A model generated the notes under the pieces. That model was given only the letters and a program-made list of their open reading frames with translations. It was not told the origin of the DNA and made no database searches. DNA of 64,000 nt, from assembly GCF_041379045.1 (NCBI RefSeq), contig NZ_CP166871.1, positions 2,418,001 through 2,482,000 of the forward strand. The letters are read 5' to 3'. The stretch's first letter is position 1. Every line of letters begins with the position of its first letter. The stretch is from Thalassotalea ponticola. GTDB taxonomy: Bacteria; Pseudomonadota; Gammaproteobacteria; Enterobacterales; Alteromonadaceae. The position numbers and the translations under genes are program-made. This document shows, piece by piece, positions 43,715-52,508 of this stretch.

Positions 43715-45658
43715 TTAGCGGTTGTACCCGTATTGATCAATGTGCTCTTTAAGAATTGGCTCGACCGACGCCAATTGCGCTTTGTAATGCTGGTGTCGGG
43801 CAACCGCTTTGGTTGATATTTCATTGGTCACGTCGCGGTAGCTTGGTGTGCTGATGTTGCGCTGCAACGCCTTTTGGCGATAGCTATTCATCTCGTCGTG
43901 CCAGCTAGAGCCGGTAAAATCAAGCACCCTTTGCACCGTGGCGTTAAAGTCACTGATCAAATCTTCGTAGCGATATTCAATGTATTCATCACTGCGCAAA
44001 TGTTGCTTGTACACTTGCCACAACGTCATCACTTGATGGTAAAACTCTGCCGCGTCGTTGAGGTCGAGGAAATGGGTCATCGCTGAGTTTAACTCAAACT
44101 TTTGCATAAAGCAGCTGATCACCACATCGCGCGGATCGCGAAGCGCAACGATAAACTTGGCATCGTTGAACAAGGTACGAATCAACGGTAGATGGACAAT
44201 ATTAAGTGGCAATTTGTCAATTAACTGGCCGTTGGGCAAGGTGCCGTGCGTTGCCTCTATGTGTTGCCAAAACACCTGGCGATAACGGGCTTTATCGGCA
44301 TCGGTTAAGTCACTTAATGCTTGTGGGTAGGCCTTGTATTCTTCGCGCATTTGTCCAATTATCGCGTTAATCGGCGAGTTTTCATCGGTGGTGGTGAGCT
44401 CTGGATGAGCTTTCAACACTTGCTCCATCAGCGTGGTACCAGAGCGTGGAAAGGCGACGAAAAAAATCGGTGTTTTGGGTTTTGTCGCTACCGGTTGCTC
44501 CACTTGGTTGTTGATCGCTTTGGCCTGTGACTGATACGCCAACAGCATGTCGGTGTAACCCGAGCTATCTATTTTACTGGCTGACATACTGGCCATAAGC
44601 TGATTGCTTTGCAAGAACGCTTGATACGCTTGTTGGTATTGGCCTGATTCATCAAGCGCTAAGCCCAACTGATGATAGGCTTCAACGCTGGTGGGTTTAT
44701 CAAGCCCGTATTTTAACGATTTTTGTAATAACTTGACCGCTTTGCCCGCCTGCTTCTGCCGGCGCAAGACGATGCCCTCGAACATGATCACTTTCGGATT
44801 GCCCGGTTGTAACTGTTTTGCTTTAACGACATAGGCGGCGGCGTTATCGACATCGTTTTGCAATTCATAACAGCTCACTAACTGCAGTAAAACGTCGACG
44901 TTATCGGGCTCTAATGCTATCGCCCCACGCAAACAAGTTATCGCTGACAAGGTGTTTTTTTGCGCCAACAACACATTCGCCATCAGTTGGTGCCCTTCTG
45001 CTCGGTTGGCAAATAAGCGTTGATAATCACTGGCGACAAGGGCTGCTTTTTCCAGTTGGTTGCTGGCGATGTAACAGCTGGTTAAGTGTGCCAGTGCAGC
45101 GTCATTATCGGCCTCAATCGCCAATGCGCGGCTAAAATGCTCAATTGCAGGTGTCAGATTATTGCTTTGTAACGCACAAATGCCGGCGTTAACAAAGTAA
45201 TTGGCCACAGTATCATCGCGGCTTATCGCGCTAGCAAAATAATCGTTGGCTTGCGCTAACTGCCCCTGCTGTAGTGCGACCACACCAAGCATATGCCAGA
45301 CATCAGCGAGATCGGGATGAGCTTGGTGTAAGCTTTGATACACTGGCAAAGCAAGGTCGATACGTCCTTGTCGGTGTAATTGCTTTGCTTGTTCTAAGCG
45401 AGTATTAATCGACTCATCAGATGGCTCATTATCTGTGTGCGTAGAAGACGCAGCGGTACTGTGTTTTACATCATCAGTTGCCGAACGAGCGATGGGCTGA
45501 CCGTGATCAGATGTGGTGTGCACAGACAACTCACTGTCACTTTGTTCCGCCGGTGTCTGCGCCGTATTGGTCGACTTTTCTTCTGTACTGTGGCGACTAA
45601 CAGTTTGCGGTTGATGCTGCTTATTTGATGAAAACAGCGACTTAATCCAATTCATCAT
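43715..45658 (-). CDS. TPR-repeat sulfotransferase
   Basis: 647 residues. Residues 1-110 are polar and low-complexity with many Ser/Thr; about 110-400 form tetratricopeptide repeats (HPDLADVWHMLGVVALQQG, HFSRALAIEADNDAALAHL); the C-terminal part is a sulfotransferase with PAPS-binding FVAFPRSGTTLMEQVLKAH and ALRDPRDVVISC. No signal peptide or membrane segment. The acceptor is unknown; such TPR-sulfotransferase fusions are common in marine Proteobacteria. Single-gene unit. Confidence 0.88.
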   Translation of the reverse strand: MMNWIKSLFSSNKQHQPQTVSRHSTEEKSTNTAQTPAEQSDSELSVHTTSDHGQPIARSATDDVKHSTAASSTHTDNEPSDESINTRLEQAKQLHRQGRIDLALPVYQSLHQAHPDLADVWHMLGVVALQQGQLAQANDYFASAISRDDTVANYFVNAGICALQSNNLTPAIEHFSRALAIEADNDAALAHLTSCYIASNQLEKAALVASDYQRLFANRAEGHQLMANVLLAQKNTLSAITCLRGAIALEPDNVDVLLQLVSCYELQNDVDNAAAYVVKAKQLQPGNPKVIMFEGIVLRRQKQAGKAVKLLQKSLKYGLDKPTSVEAYHQLGLALDESGQYQQAYQAFLQSNQLMASMSASKIDSSGYTDMLLAYQSQAKAINNQVEQPVATKPKTPIFFVAFPRSGTTLMEQVLKAHPELTTTDENSPINAIIGQMREEYKAYPQALSDLTDADKARYRQVFWQHIEATHGTLPNGQLIDKLPLNIVHLPLIRTLFNDAKFIVALRDPRDVVISCFMQKFELNSAMTHFLDLNDAAEFYHQVMTLWQVYKQHLRSDEYIEYRYEDLISDFNATVQRVLDFTGSSWHDEMNSYRQKALQRNISTPSYRDVTNEISTKAVARHQHYKAQLASVEPILKEHIDQYGYNR

Positions 45659-45952
45659 ACCGTGGTTAACTTAGTGTTATTATAAAATTGCCTCAGAGTA
45701 AAATAATTACCCGATAACTGCAATGCCGACGAGAAATTTTAGCCGATGCTCTGCTTTAAGGTGCTAGAGTGGTGAAAAAGGCATTTACTTATAAAGCAAG
45801 CTAAAACCACAGTGACAATCAAAAAACAGCACTTGTACTGAGCTATTGAACGGCAAAGACTAAAACACCAACAACTGCGTCTGGCTAAATTGATTTACAA
45901 CGTGAAGATTTACAAACTGAAGATTTTAAAGAGTAAGAAAGGTGATGATTGG
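45659..45952. other. Intergenic region between the sulfotransferase gene and ffs
   Basis: About 294 bp, AT-rich. It should contain the sulfotransferase promoter (minus strand). No reading frame or structured element could be supported. Confidence 0.45.
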
Positions 45953-46061
45953 GTGGCCCCTCTCAGCCTCATCCCGGCACATGAGTCGTCTGCTACGGTT
46001 GCTTCCTTCCGGACCTGGCCGGGTTAACAGAGTATCATTGCGGGAGGACCAAGAGGTGCCA
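45953..46061 (-). ncRNA. ffs: 4.5S RNA (signal recognition particle RNA, small bacterial type)
   Basis: On the minus strand the transcript contains CAGGTCCGGAAGGAAGCA, the universally conserved SRP domain IV apical loop bound by Ffh, flanked by paired arms: the 5' GGCACCTCT pairs with the 3' AGAGGGGCC. About 108 nt, matching E. coli 4.5S RNA in length and in the TCCTCCCGCAA and GTGCCGGGATG segments. Ends approximate to a few bases. Confidence 0.96.
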
Positions 46062-46159
46062 TAAAGTGCTTAGGTACAACCTAAGTGGCAGGCATTATGA
46101 ATAAATGTGTTTTAGCTTGCAAGTGATATTTATTAAATTTGTGCATTTCTTGTCCACCG

Positions 46160-46747
46160 TTAAAACAACTGCGGTTTTTTTGCACTGTTGGCATCAAATA
46201 GCGCCTTAAACTCAGCCAATTCTCGGTCAATGTCATCGCCGATATAACGCAACGGCATAAACTCAATTTGTTTCTTTTTAAAATTAAATTGGATTGGAAA
46301 TACCGGTACGTTTGCCTGACGTGCGATTTGTAAAAAACCGGTTCGCCAATGTTCAACTTTCGAACGCGTGCCTTCGGGAGACAGGGCTAGGATGAGTTGC
46401 TCGTGCTGATTAAATTGATCCACCATCTGCCCTACCACCCCGTGGGCACTGCGCCGATCCACGGCGATTCCACCCAAGCTAAGCAGTATCGGCTTTAACG
46501 GCCATACAAAAATCGTGTGTTTGCCGAGAAAGTGCAATTTTACATCGAGGGCAAGTTTGGCAATAACGCCAATAATAAAATCCCAATTCGAGGTATGTGG
46601 CGCGACCGCCATGATCATTTTTTGCTGTGCAGGAAATTCGCCAACAAAACGCCAACCAATCAACTCAAATAACCACAAGCCAAAACGCTGCCCCAAATGG
46701 CTGTGCTGTCTTGGCACTTGGGCAGGGACCTCGGGTAACGACGCCAT
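46160..46747 (-). CDS. Lysophospholipid acyltransferase (PlsC-like)
   Basis: 195 residues of the 1-acyl-glycerol-3-phosphate acyltransferase superfamily: catalytic HX4D in APHTSNWDFI and the glycerophosphate-binding SPEGTRSKVEHWRTGF. It is a short form with one hydrophobic N-terminal region. ATG 46747 lies just after the stop of the DUF3014 gene (TGATTATG), so the two are translationally linked. Likely acts on membrane lipids at the inner membrane. Confidence 0.87.
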   Translation of the reverse strand: MASLPEVPAQVPRQHSHLGQRFGLWLFELIGWRFVGEFPAQQKMIMAVAPHTSNWDFIIGVIAKLALDVKLHFLGKHTIFVWPLKPILLSLGGIAVDRRSAHGVVGQMVDQFNQHEQLILALSPEGTRSKVEHWRTGFLQIARQANVPVFPIQFNFKKKQIEFMPLRYIGDDIDRELAEFKALFDANSAKKPQLF

Positions 46748-46749
46748 AA

Positions 46750-47628
46750 TCAATCGGCCTTCGCAGCCATTGCTCGGTCCAATTCGAGAGCGATGGCCTT
46801 TAATTGCATGAGATTTTCAGGTCCTAACCGCAACAGTAACTTATCGGCATCAGGTAAGCTCTCGAGCTCACTGTCTTGATAGGTATAGACCACCTTAGGC
46901 TGAATAAGCACTTCACGGCCACTTGCTACTTTAGCGTCGAGAATGCGTTGTAAACAGGCTTGTACAGCGCGTTCAAAATCTTGCTCTGAATAGCCTAATT
47001 CGGCATATGCATTAACCAATAACGGCCTCACGTTTTGGTACGTCGCCACCAGTTGTTCAGGCTCAAAAGAGAGAAATAAATCAATGTATTGTTGATAGCG
47101 TTCCCAGTTTTGTCGATTGACATTAAATACCGGAGCGTCATTGTCTTGCTCAACCACTTGATATTTGCTATCCAGGGGCTTTAACGGCAAGTGTTTATAG
47201 GCTATATCGCCTCGGGCGAAATTATCGATAACCACTGCACTGCGCCGGATCAAATCATCGCTCAAAATCAGCGATAACAGCGATTTACTGACACTTATTT
47301 GTTTGAGCTCTTGCATGATAAAGTCATCGCTGTTATCAAGCTCAGGTAAATCAACAACCGGCGTTGGTACCTCACTGGCTTCGGTGTTGATCACGGGTTC
47401 CGGTTCATCTACGGGTTCAACAACCACCGGCTCCGGTTCGGGCTTTGGCTCGGCGACGGGCTCTTGCGGCTCACTGACAACCGATTCATCCGCTGGCGAA
47501 TCCACTTTTGTTGGGGTGTTCGAGTTAAACAAGAAAAAAGCCCAAATCGCAGCCACAAGCAAACAACAGACCACTATAAGAGTTGTCAGTGAGGTGGCTC
47601 CCGTAGCCTTTCTAACGCCGTTATTCAT
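46750..47628 (-). CDS. DUF3014 family membrane protein
   Basis: 292 residues: N-terminal membrane helix (LTTLIVVCCLLVAAIWAFFLF), an acidic proline/glutamate/valine-rich spacer (VAEPKPEPEPVVVEPVDEPEP) and a conserved C-terminal DUF3014 domain (NVNRQNWERYQQYIDLFLSFEPEQLV). Function unknown; periplasmic orientation likely. Start ambiguous: ATG 47628, or TTG 47634, which is nearer (6 bp) to the GAGG ribosome site. Confidence 0.82.
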   Translation of the reverse strand: MNNGVRKATGATSLTTLIVVCCLLVAAIWAFFLFNSNTPTKVDSPADESVVSEPQEPVAEPKPEPEPVVVEPVDEPEPVINTEASEVPTPVVDLPELDNSDDFIMQELKQISVSKSLLSLILSDDLIRRSAVVIDNFARGDIAYKHLPLKPLDSKYQVVEQDNDAPVFNVNRQNWERYQQYIDLFLSFEPEQLVATYQNVRPLLVNAYAELGYSEQDFERAVQACLQRILDAKVASGREVLIQPKVVYTYQDSELESLPDADKLLLRLGPENLMQLKAIALELDRAMAAKAD

Positions 47629-47710
47629 AAGCAAAAAATGCCTCTAAAATAGCTAATTTATCTAATAAAGATAGCTGTTTAGCTCGGCTGGGTAAAGTCT
47701 GATGAGCGAT

Positions 47711-47740
47711 TTATCCGCTGCCTTTTGCGGCAACGGATAA
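47711..47740 (-). terminator. Stem-loop after maiA
   Basis: TTATCCG and TGCC pair with GGCA and CGGATAA around TTTTGC, about 11 pairs with one mismatch. It sits between maiA and the DUF3014 gene on the same strand; there is no good T-run, so terminator activity is uncertain. Confidence 0.5.
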
Positions 47741-47750
47741 ACCAGATTGA

Positions 47751-48395
47751 TTAACTGTTGGCGTCTGCTTGCTGTTCAGGCTCGGCATCAATAAACGCCT
47801 GCAGTGATGCGCAATTTTCAGCGATGCGAGTGATTGTTGGATACGCCGACATATCGACGTTGAAACGCTTGGCATTATAGATTTGCGGGATCAAGCACAA
47901 GTCAGCGACCGATGGCGTGTCTCGATAACAAAATTTACCTGCGCATTGACTCAATCGTTGTTCCAAGGCAGAAAACCCTTGCTCAATCCAATGGCAATAC
48001 CAGTCTGACTTTTGTTGGTCGCTAACGCCCATTGACTGACTCAAGTATTGTAATACGCGCAAATTATTGAGCGGATGAATATCGCAGGCAATGTCATAAG
48101 CCAGCGCCTTCACCGCAGTACGGCCGGTAAGATCACTGGGATACAAAGGCACCTTGGGATATTTTTCGTCTAAGTAATCAATAATCGCCAACGACTGATT
48201 AATCACCATATCGCCATCGACTAGGGTTGGAACCAATTCATTGGGGTTGAGTTGCTTGTACTGAGCACTGTGTTGCTGGCCGCCATCTTTGACCAGATGA
48301 ATGCTTTTGTGTTGATGGGGCAATTGTTTCAGGTTCAACGCAATGCGCACCCGATAAGCCGCCGATGAACGCCAATAGCCATAGAGAGTAAGCAT
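47751..48395 (-). CDS. maiA: Maleylacetoacetate isomerase (zeta-class GST)
   Basis: 214-residue glutathione-dependent isomerase of tyrosine/homogentisate catabolism. N-terminal active-site SSAAYRVRIALN, glutathione-binding LVPTLVDGD and NQSLAIIDYLDEKYP, then the C-terminal helical domain with the SVADLCLIPQIYNAKRF motif. Lies directly downstream of tyrR (9 bp), which fits a role in aromatic amino acid breakdown started by PhhA nearby; homogentisate genes themselves are not in the window. Confidence 0.9.
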   Translation of the reverse strand: MLTLYGYWRSSAAYRVRIALNLKQLPHQHKSIHLVKDGGQQHSAQYKQLNPNELVPTLVDGDMVINQSLAIIDYLDEKYPKVPLYPSDLTGRTAVKALAYDIACDIHPLNNLRVLQYLSQSMGVSDQQKSDWYCHWIEQGFSALEQRLSQCAGKFCYRDTPSVADLCLIPQIYNAKRFNVDMSAYPTITRIAENCASLQAFIDAEPEQQADANS

Positions 48396-48404
48396 ACTAG
48401 CTCC

Positions 48405-49955
48405 TTAAATTTTAATGGTTTTCTTATTGATATTATATTCGCGCAGTTTATTGGCGATGGCGGTATGACTCAAGCCGAGTTTACGCGCTAGTTGACGCGT
48501 ACTCGGGTACGCGGGATAAAGCTTGCGCAGCAACTGGGCTTCGAAATTCTTTACCGCCTCATCGAGTGTTTCGTTAAACTCAGTTTCTAAATAACCGCTA
48601 TCCGAGCTATAGGTCGGTAATTGTAAGTGCGCTTTGCTCATTACATCGACGTCTAATAACGCCACTGCCCGTAAAATGGTGTTCTCTAGCTGCCTGACGT
48701 TACCCGGCCACGGATAATTTTCAATAAACTCAGCACATGACTGTTCCATTTTTATCATCGGCCGCTGACTTGCTTGGCACGCTTTTTTACAAAAGTGTTC
48801 AGCAAGAGGCAAGATATCTTTGCGCCGGGTGCGCAGTGCAGGGATGTTTAAGCCCAGTACATTCAAACGATAATACAGGTCTTCTCTAAACTGCCCGGTT
48901 TCCACCAACGCCAACAAATCAACATTGGTGGCACTGATGATACGCACGTTTATTTCGATTTCATTTTCATCGTCAACGCGACGATAGCGTCCGTCATCAA
49001 TGACGCGCAATAACTTAGACTGCATCGTGGACGACATTTGCGCTACTTGGTCGAGGAATATAGTACCGCCTTGGGCCAATTCGAATATCCCTTTCTTAAC
49101 GTCGCCAGATTGCTGTAAGCGACCAAACAGCTCCGATTCACATGCTTCATCGGGCATGGATGCGCAATTGACCACGATAAACGGCTTATCTGATCGATCG
49201 CTAGCCTGATGACAGGAGCGCGCAATGAGCTCTTTACCCGTACCGGTTTCGCCGGTTAAAAGAATGGATGAGTCAAGCAATGCCATGCGGCGAGCTTCGC
49301 GCACGACTTTTCGCATCAGTGGCGAAAATGCCAAGACATTGGCAAAGTCGTTGTCTTTAGGTTGATTAAACGCATTGATTTGTTGGCCAAGACGCGCTTC
49401 TGACTTGAGCATGATCACCGCGCCGGCAATCACCTTGGTGTTGTTTTCAGACGGTAATTGTACCGGCAGGATGTCGGCGACAAAGTCCTCGTCCATAAAT
49501 TTGATACGACGCGTTTGCGGCAATACTTCACTCGACTCCATATATCGTGAAAAGTTAAACCCTTTGATCCAGTGATTTATCGGTTGCCCTTTGATCTCTT
49601 GCTCGGTTTCGGGAATGCGCTGCAACGCCATATCGTTTAACGAGTACACTAAGCCGCGGCCGTCAATTGAAAGAATGGGGTCGGGAATGGTTCTGACCAA
49701 GGTATCAAGAACGTGGCGCTCGCGCTCTGAAGGCATGTAATTGGTGGTCTTTACATCTTTAACGCCATTGATCAAACGCAACTGCGGCATAAAATCTTGC
49801 AATTGTGTGAACTCTAAGTCTGGCATATGCATAAAGATTTGTCCGGACTCGGTAATCGCATCAATACCTTTGATATTGATTTGTCGCTCAACAAAAATCG
49901 CTAACACTTCTTGTGCTATACCAACGCGATCTTCACAGGTAATTTCTAATCGCAC
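48405..49955 (-). CDS. tyrR: Aromatic amino acid regulator TyrR/PhhR
   Basis: 516 residues: N-terminal ACT domain (VRLEITCEDRVGIAQEVLAIF), PAS domain (about 80-190), AAA+ domain (LLTGETGTGKELIARSCHQ, GTIFLDQVAQ) and a C-terminal Fis-type helix-turn-helix (RQLARKLGLSHTAIANKL). The sigma-54 contact motif GAFTGA is absent (the stretch reads GRLQQSGDVKKG), as in E. coli TyrR. GTG start at 49955, matching the family N-terminus. A perfect TyrR box lies 25 bp upstream, implying autoregulation. Confidence 0.94.
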   Translation of the reverse strand: MRLEITCEDRVGIAQEVLAIFVERQINIKGIDAITESGQIFMHMPDLEFTQLQDFMPQLRLINGVKDVKTTNYMPSERERHVLDTLVRTIPDPILSIDGRGLVYSLNDMALQRIPETEQEIKGQPINHWIKGFNFSRYMESSEVLPQTRRIKFMDEDFVADILPVQLPSENNTKVIAGAVIMLKSEARLGQQINAFNQPKDNDFANVLAFSPLMRKVVREARRMALLDSSILLTGETGTGKELIARSCHQASDRSDKPFIVVNCASMPDEACESELFGRLQQSGDVKKGIFELAQGGTIFLDQVAQMSSTMQSKLLRVIDDGRYRRVDDENEIEINVRIISATNVDLLALVETGQFREDLYYRLNVLGLNIPALRTRRKDILPLAEHFCKKACQASQRPMIKMEQSCAEFIENYPWPGNVRQLENTILRAVALLDVDVMSKAHLQLPTYSSDSGYLETEFNETLDEAVKNFEAQLLRKLYPAYPSTRQLARKLGLSHTAIANKLREYNINKKTIKI

Positions 49956-49979
49956 TAAACATCTCTTCCCCAAAGTCAA

Positions 49980-49997
49980 TGTAAACGATATTTTACA
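49980..49997. promoter_or_regulatory. Perfect TyrR box upstream of tyrR
   Basis: TGTAAA-N6-TTTACA is exactly the TyrR consensus (TGTAAAN6TTTACA). Position just upstream of the tyrR start suggests repression of its own promoter. Confidence 0.88.
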
Positions 49998-50001
49998 TGA
50001 A

Positions 50002-50037
50002 AAAAGGCGAAAAACACCACCGTATTTTTCGCCTTTT
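50002..50037 (-). terminator. Terminator of phhB
   Basis: AAAAGGCGAAAAA (50002-50014) pairs perfectly with TTTTTCGCCTTTT (50025-50037), a 13-bp stem with a 10-base loop, placed between phhB and tyrR on the minus strand. Confidence 0.85.
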
Positions 50038-50073
50038 ACTGTAACTTTGTCTTACTGCTAATCGATGGTTTTG

Positions 50074-50415
50074 CTATTCGCTCAGCAGTTCGTCAGTTTT
50101 TGCCGCACAAATAAAATCGTTGCGATGTAAACCGTGAATCGCATGAGTCCACCAAGTGATCGTCACTTTTCCCCACTCGGTTAAAATGGACGGGTGGTGA
50201 AACTCAGCTTCAGCTAATGCCGCTACCTTATTGGTAAACTCAAGGGCTAGCTTAAAGTTTTTAAATTTGAATTCTCGCTCTAACATCATCACCCCATCGC
50301 GCACTACAGGAGTCCAATCGGGAATTTCGGCGATTAGCACAGCTAGTTCTTGTTCTGATACCTTAGGCGCATCTGCACGACACGCTTCGCATTCTTGTTT
50401 TGCTAACTCACTCAT
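50074..50415 (-). CDS. phhB: Pterin-4a-carbinolamine dehydratase PhhB
   Basis: 113 residues; recycles the tetrahydrobiopterin-type cofactor used by phenylalanine hydroxylase. Active-site histidines in AEFHHPSI and [20 protein letters not shown]. Starts 21 bp after phhA, forming a phhAB operon as in Pseudomonas. Confidence 0.95.
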   Translation of the reverse strand: MSELAKQECEACRADAPKVSEQELAVLIAEIPDWTPVVRDGVMMLEREFKFKNFKLALEFTNKVAALAEAEFHHPSILTEWGKVTITWWTHAIHGLHRNDFICAAKTDELLSE

Positions 50416-50436
50416 GGTGTATTTTTTTTCCTATTG

Positions 50437-51240
50437 TTAACTGGCAATTTTCACATTTTTTGCTTCAAATAATGGCTTGTGCATACCCAGAGCCTTGGCT
50501 TGTTCCAACAACGCCATTAGATCCATCTCGGCAATATCATCAAGCTGATTAATCGACTGTAATAAAAAGTAAACCGGTTGCATGATGTCAATGCGATATG
50601 GCGTGCGCAAGACATCAATCACATCAAATGGCTTTCTTAGTGGCTTTGGATCGTCAATCGCATATTGGGTTTCTCCCGGCGATGATAAGATGCCGCCGCC
50701 GTATATACGCAGCCCTTGCTCGGTCTCAAGTAAGCCAAACTCTACCGTAAACCAATACAAGCGCGCTAAAAATACGCGATCTTCTTTACTCGCTTGCAGT
50801 CCCAACTGGCCGTAAAGCTGAGTAAAGTTAGCAAACGCCGGGTTTGTTAACAACGGGCAGTGACCAAATATTTCGTGAAATATATCGGGCTCTTGCAGAT
50901 AATCAAAATCTCGTTCACTGCGGATAAATGTCGCCACCGGGAACTTGCGCTCTGACAGCAAGCGGAAAAATTCGCCAAATCCGATTAACGCCGGTACGGG
51001 ATGACACTGCCAACCAGTCGCTTGTAGCAATACATCACTGACTTCACTCAACTGCGGAATGCGATCGACAGGTAAGTTTAATCGCTCTAGGCCGTCAATA
51101 AACTCATCACACGCTTTGCCTTGAATACAAGACAGTTGACGAGTGTATAAACGTCGCCAAATATCGTTCTCTTGCTCGGTCCACGCTATGTAGCCGTTTT
51201 CATCACCGTGTTTAGATACATACGATGTTGATTTTCCCAT
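50437..51240 (-). CDS. phhA: Phenylalanine-4-hydroxylase
   Basis: 267-residue, pterin-dependent, non-haem iron monooxygenase making tyrosine from phenylalanine. Iron ligands are the two His in HEIFGHCPLL and the Glu in the WFTVEFGLLETEQG segment; GGGILSSPGETQYAI is also conserved. It lacks the regulatory domain of the mammalian enzyme, normal for bacteria. Probably activated by TyrR/PhhR in response to aromatic amino acids. Confidence 0.96.
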   Translation of the reverse strand: MGKSTSYVSKHGDENGYIAWTEQENDIWRRLYTRQLSCIQGKACDEFIDGLERLNLPVDRIPQLSEVSDVLLQATGWQCHPVPALIGFGEFFRLLSERKFPVATFIRSERDFDYLQEPDIFHEIFGHCPLLTNPAFANFTQLYGQLGLQASKEDRVFLARLYWFTVEFGLLETEQGLRIYGGGILSSPGETQYAIDDPKPLRKPFDVIDVLRTPYRIDIMQPVYFLLQSINQLDDIAEMDLMALLEQAKALGMHKPLFEAKNVKIAS

Positions 51241-51352
51241 AATACTTCCTCTCTAAAGATTAGAAAGACGAGTATGTATTGTGCGTTATTGTGTTATTTT
51301 TATTGCTTTAGTGTCTCTGTTGGTCGCATCATACTCGCTTCTTAACGCTAAG

Positions 51353-51427
51353 ACTATAAGAAGATTTAACCAAATGATAACCCCTGGATAACAATTATCT
51401 TACCACAACCGTACGCTTTTGTTTACA
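51353..51427 (-). promoter_or_regulatory. Candidate phhA promoter with a weak TyrR box
   Basis: On the minus strand TTATCA (51375-51380) and TATAGT (51353-51358) make a possible -35/-10 at 16 bp. TGTAAA-N6-CGTACG at 51410-51427 is a half-strong TyrR box about 30 bp farther upstream, an activator-type position. A separate palindrome GATAACAATTATC lies between them (51386-51398). By-eye assignment. Confidence 0.4.
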
Positions 51428-51446
51428 CTGCCGTTACGGCGTACCG

Positions 51447-52508
51447 TTAGCGCTGATTGTGTTTTTCCAGTTCAACTCTTGGCTGTACCGTTGATGCACT
51501 AGATTTGAATACCCGTTTTAGTTGCTTGATCATGGCGCGTCGAACATCGGCAAGAGAAGGCCCGATGTGCTGTTGGTCAAATGGGATCGGGCGACAAAAC
51601 TGCAGTGTTTTTAACCCTAAGCGACTGGTTAGTATACCGGCGCCGAGTCCTTGTGCCGCGCGGCTGGAAAAGCGACCTAACGCTTCGACGCCAAACAAAT
51701 CAACACCGAAGTCAAGGATCAATTCACTGGCGCCGGCATAGGCCATGTTAGCAAGTACTTGCTTGATTAGTTTTATTCGACTCCAGTAACCCAATTTAAC
51801 CCCGTACAGACCGGCAATTTTATTGATCATGTTCAGATTGCGCCACATCATCAACAGCATATCGACGATGGCAAGTGGACTGACTGCAACCATCAACACC
51901 GCCTCACTAGATGATGATGCAATATGCTTAACCGCCTGCTCGTCGACATCGGATAACACGCGCTGGCTGTACAATTGCAAGATCTCTTTGTCCTGAAGGT
52001 GCGAATCTAACGAGTCAAGAAATTGATTAGCATCGATCTGATGGCTTTCAACCGGCAGCTTATCGGTTATTGATTGGCAAAACGTTTTTGCATCAAAGCT
52101 GGCTTTATCGTGAATAAGGTCGTGAGCACGTTGCACATCGTGTTGATGGCGCGATAACTCTCGTAAACTGAGTAACTCTTGCACCGCGTATTTGCCAACG
52201 ACAACCAACAGTAAACCAACAAATATCGCATATAGACTGGTTATCACTGGCGCATTGGTAAAGCCGTTGGCAAAAAATTCAATGCTTTCTATGACCACAA
52301 GTAACGTGAATAAGGCAGCGATAATTCGCCACAGCCAATTCGGTTTATTGCGTTGTGCTTGCTGCTCGACTTGCTCAACTTGTTGCTCGACGGCTTGCCA
52401 GGCTTGCTCTGGCAATACCAACGCATCGGGTGGCAATGATGAAGACGACGAATCCTCTTCATCGTTGTTATCAAATAAAATTTGCTGTTGCTCTTTGTCG
52501 TCTTTCAT
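51447..52508 (-). CDS. ycjF: YcjF/DUF697 family inner-membrane protein
   Basis: 353 residues with two closely spaced membrane helices (WLWRIIAALFTLLVVIESIEFF and SLYAIFVGLLLVVVGKYAV) and the C-terminal DUF697 region (SPLAIVDMLLMMWRNLNMINKIAGLYGV). N-terminus acidic and Ser-rich. Function unknown; it travels with ycjX and the psp genes. Overlaps ycjX by 4 bp. Confidence 0.9.
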   Translation of the reverse strand: MKDDKEQQQILFDNNDEEDSSSSSLPPDALVLPEQAWQAVEQQVEQVEQQAQRNKPNWLWRIIAALFTLLVVIESIEFFANGFTNAPVITSLYAIFVGLLLVVVGKYAVQELLSLRELSRHQHDVQRAHDLIHDKASFDAKTFCQSITDKLPVESHQIDANQFLDSLDSHLQDKEILQLYSQRVLSDVDEQAVKHIASSSSEAVLMVAVSPLAIVDMLLMMWRNLNMINKIAGLYGVKLGYWSRIKLIKQVLANMAYAGASELILDFGVDLFGVEALGRFSSRAAQGLGAGILTSRLGLKTLQFCRPIPFDQQHIGPSLADVRRAMIKQLKRVFKSSASTVQPRVELEKHNQR

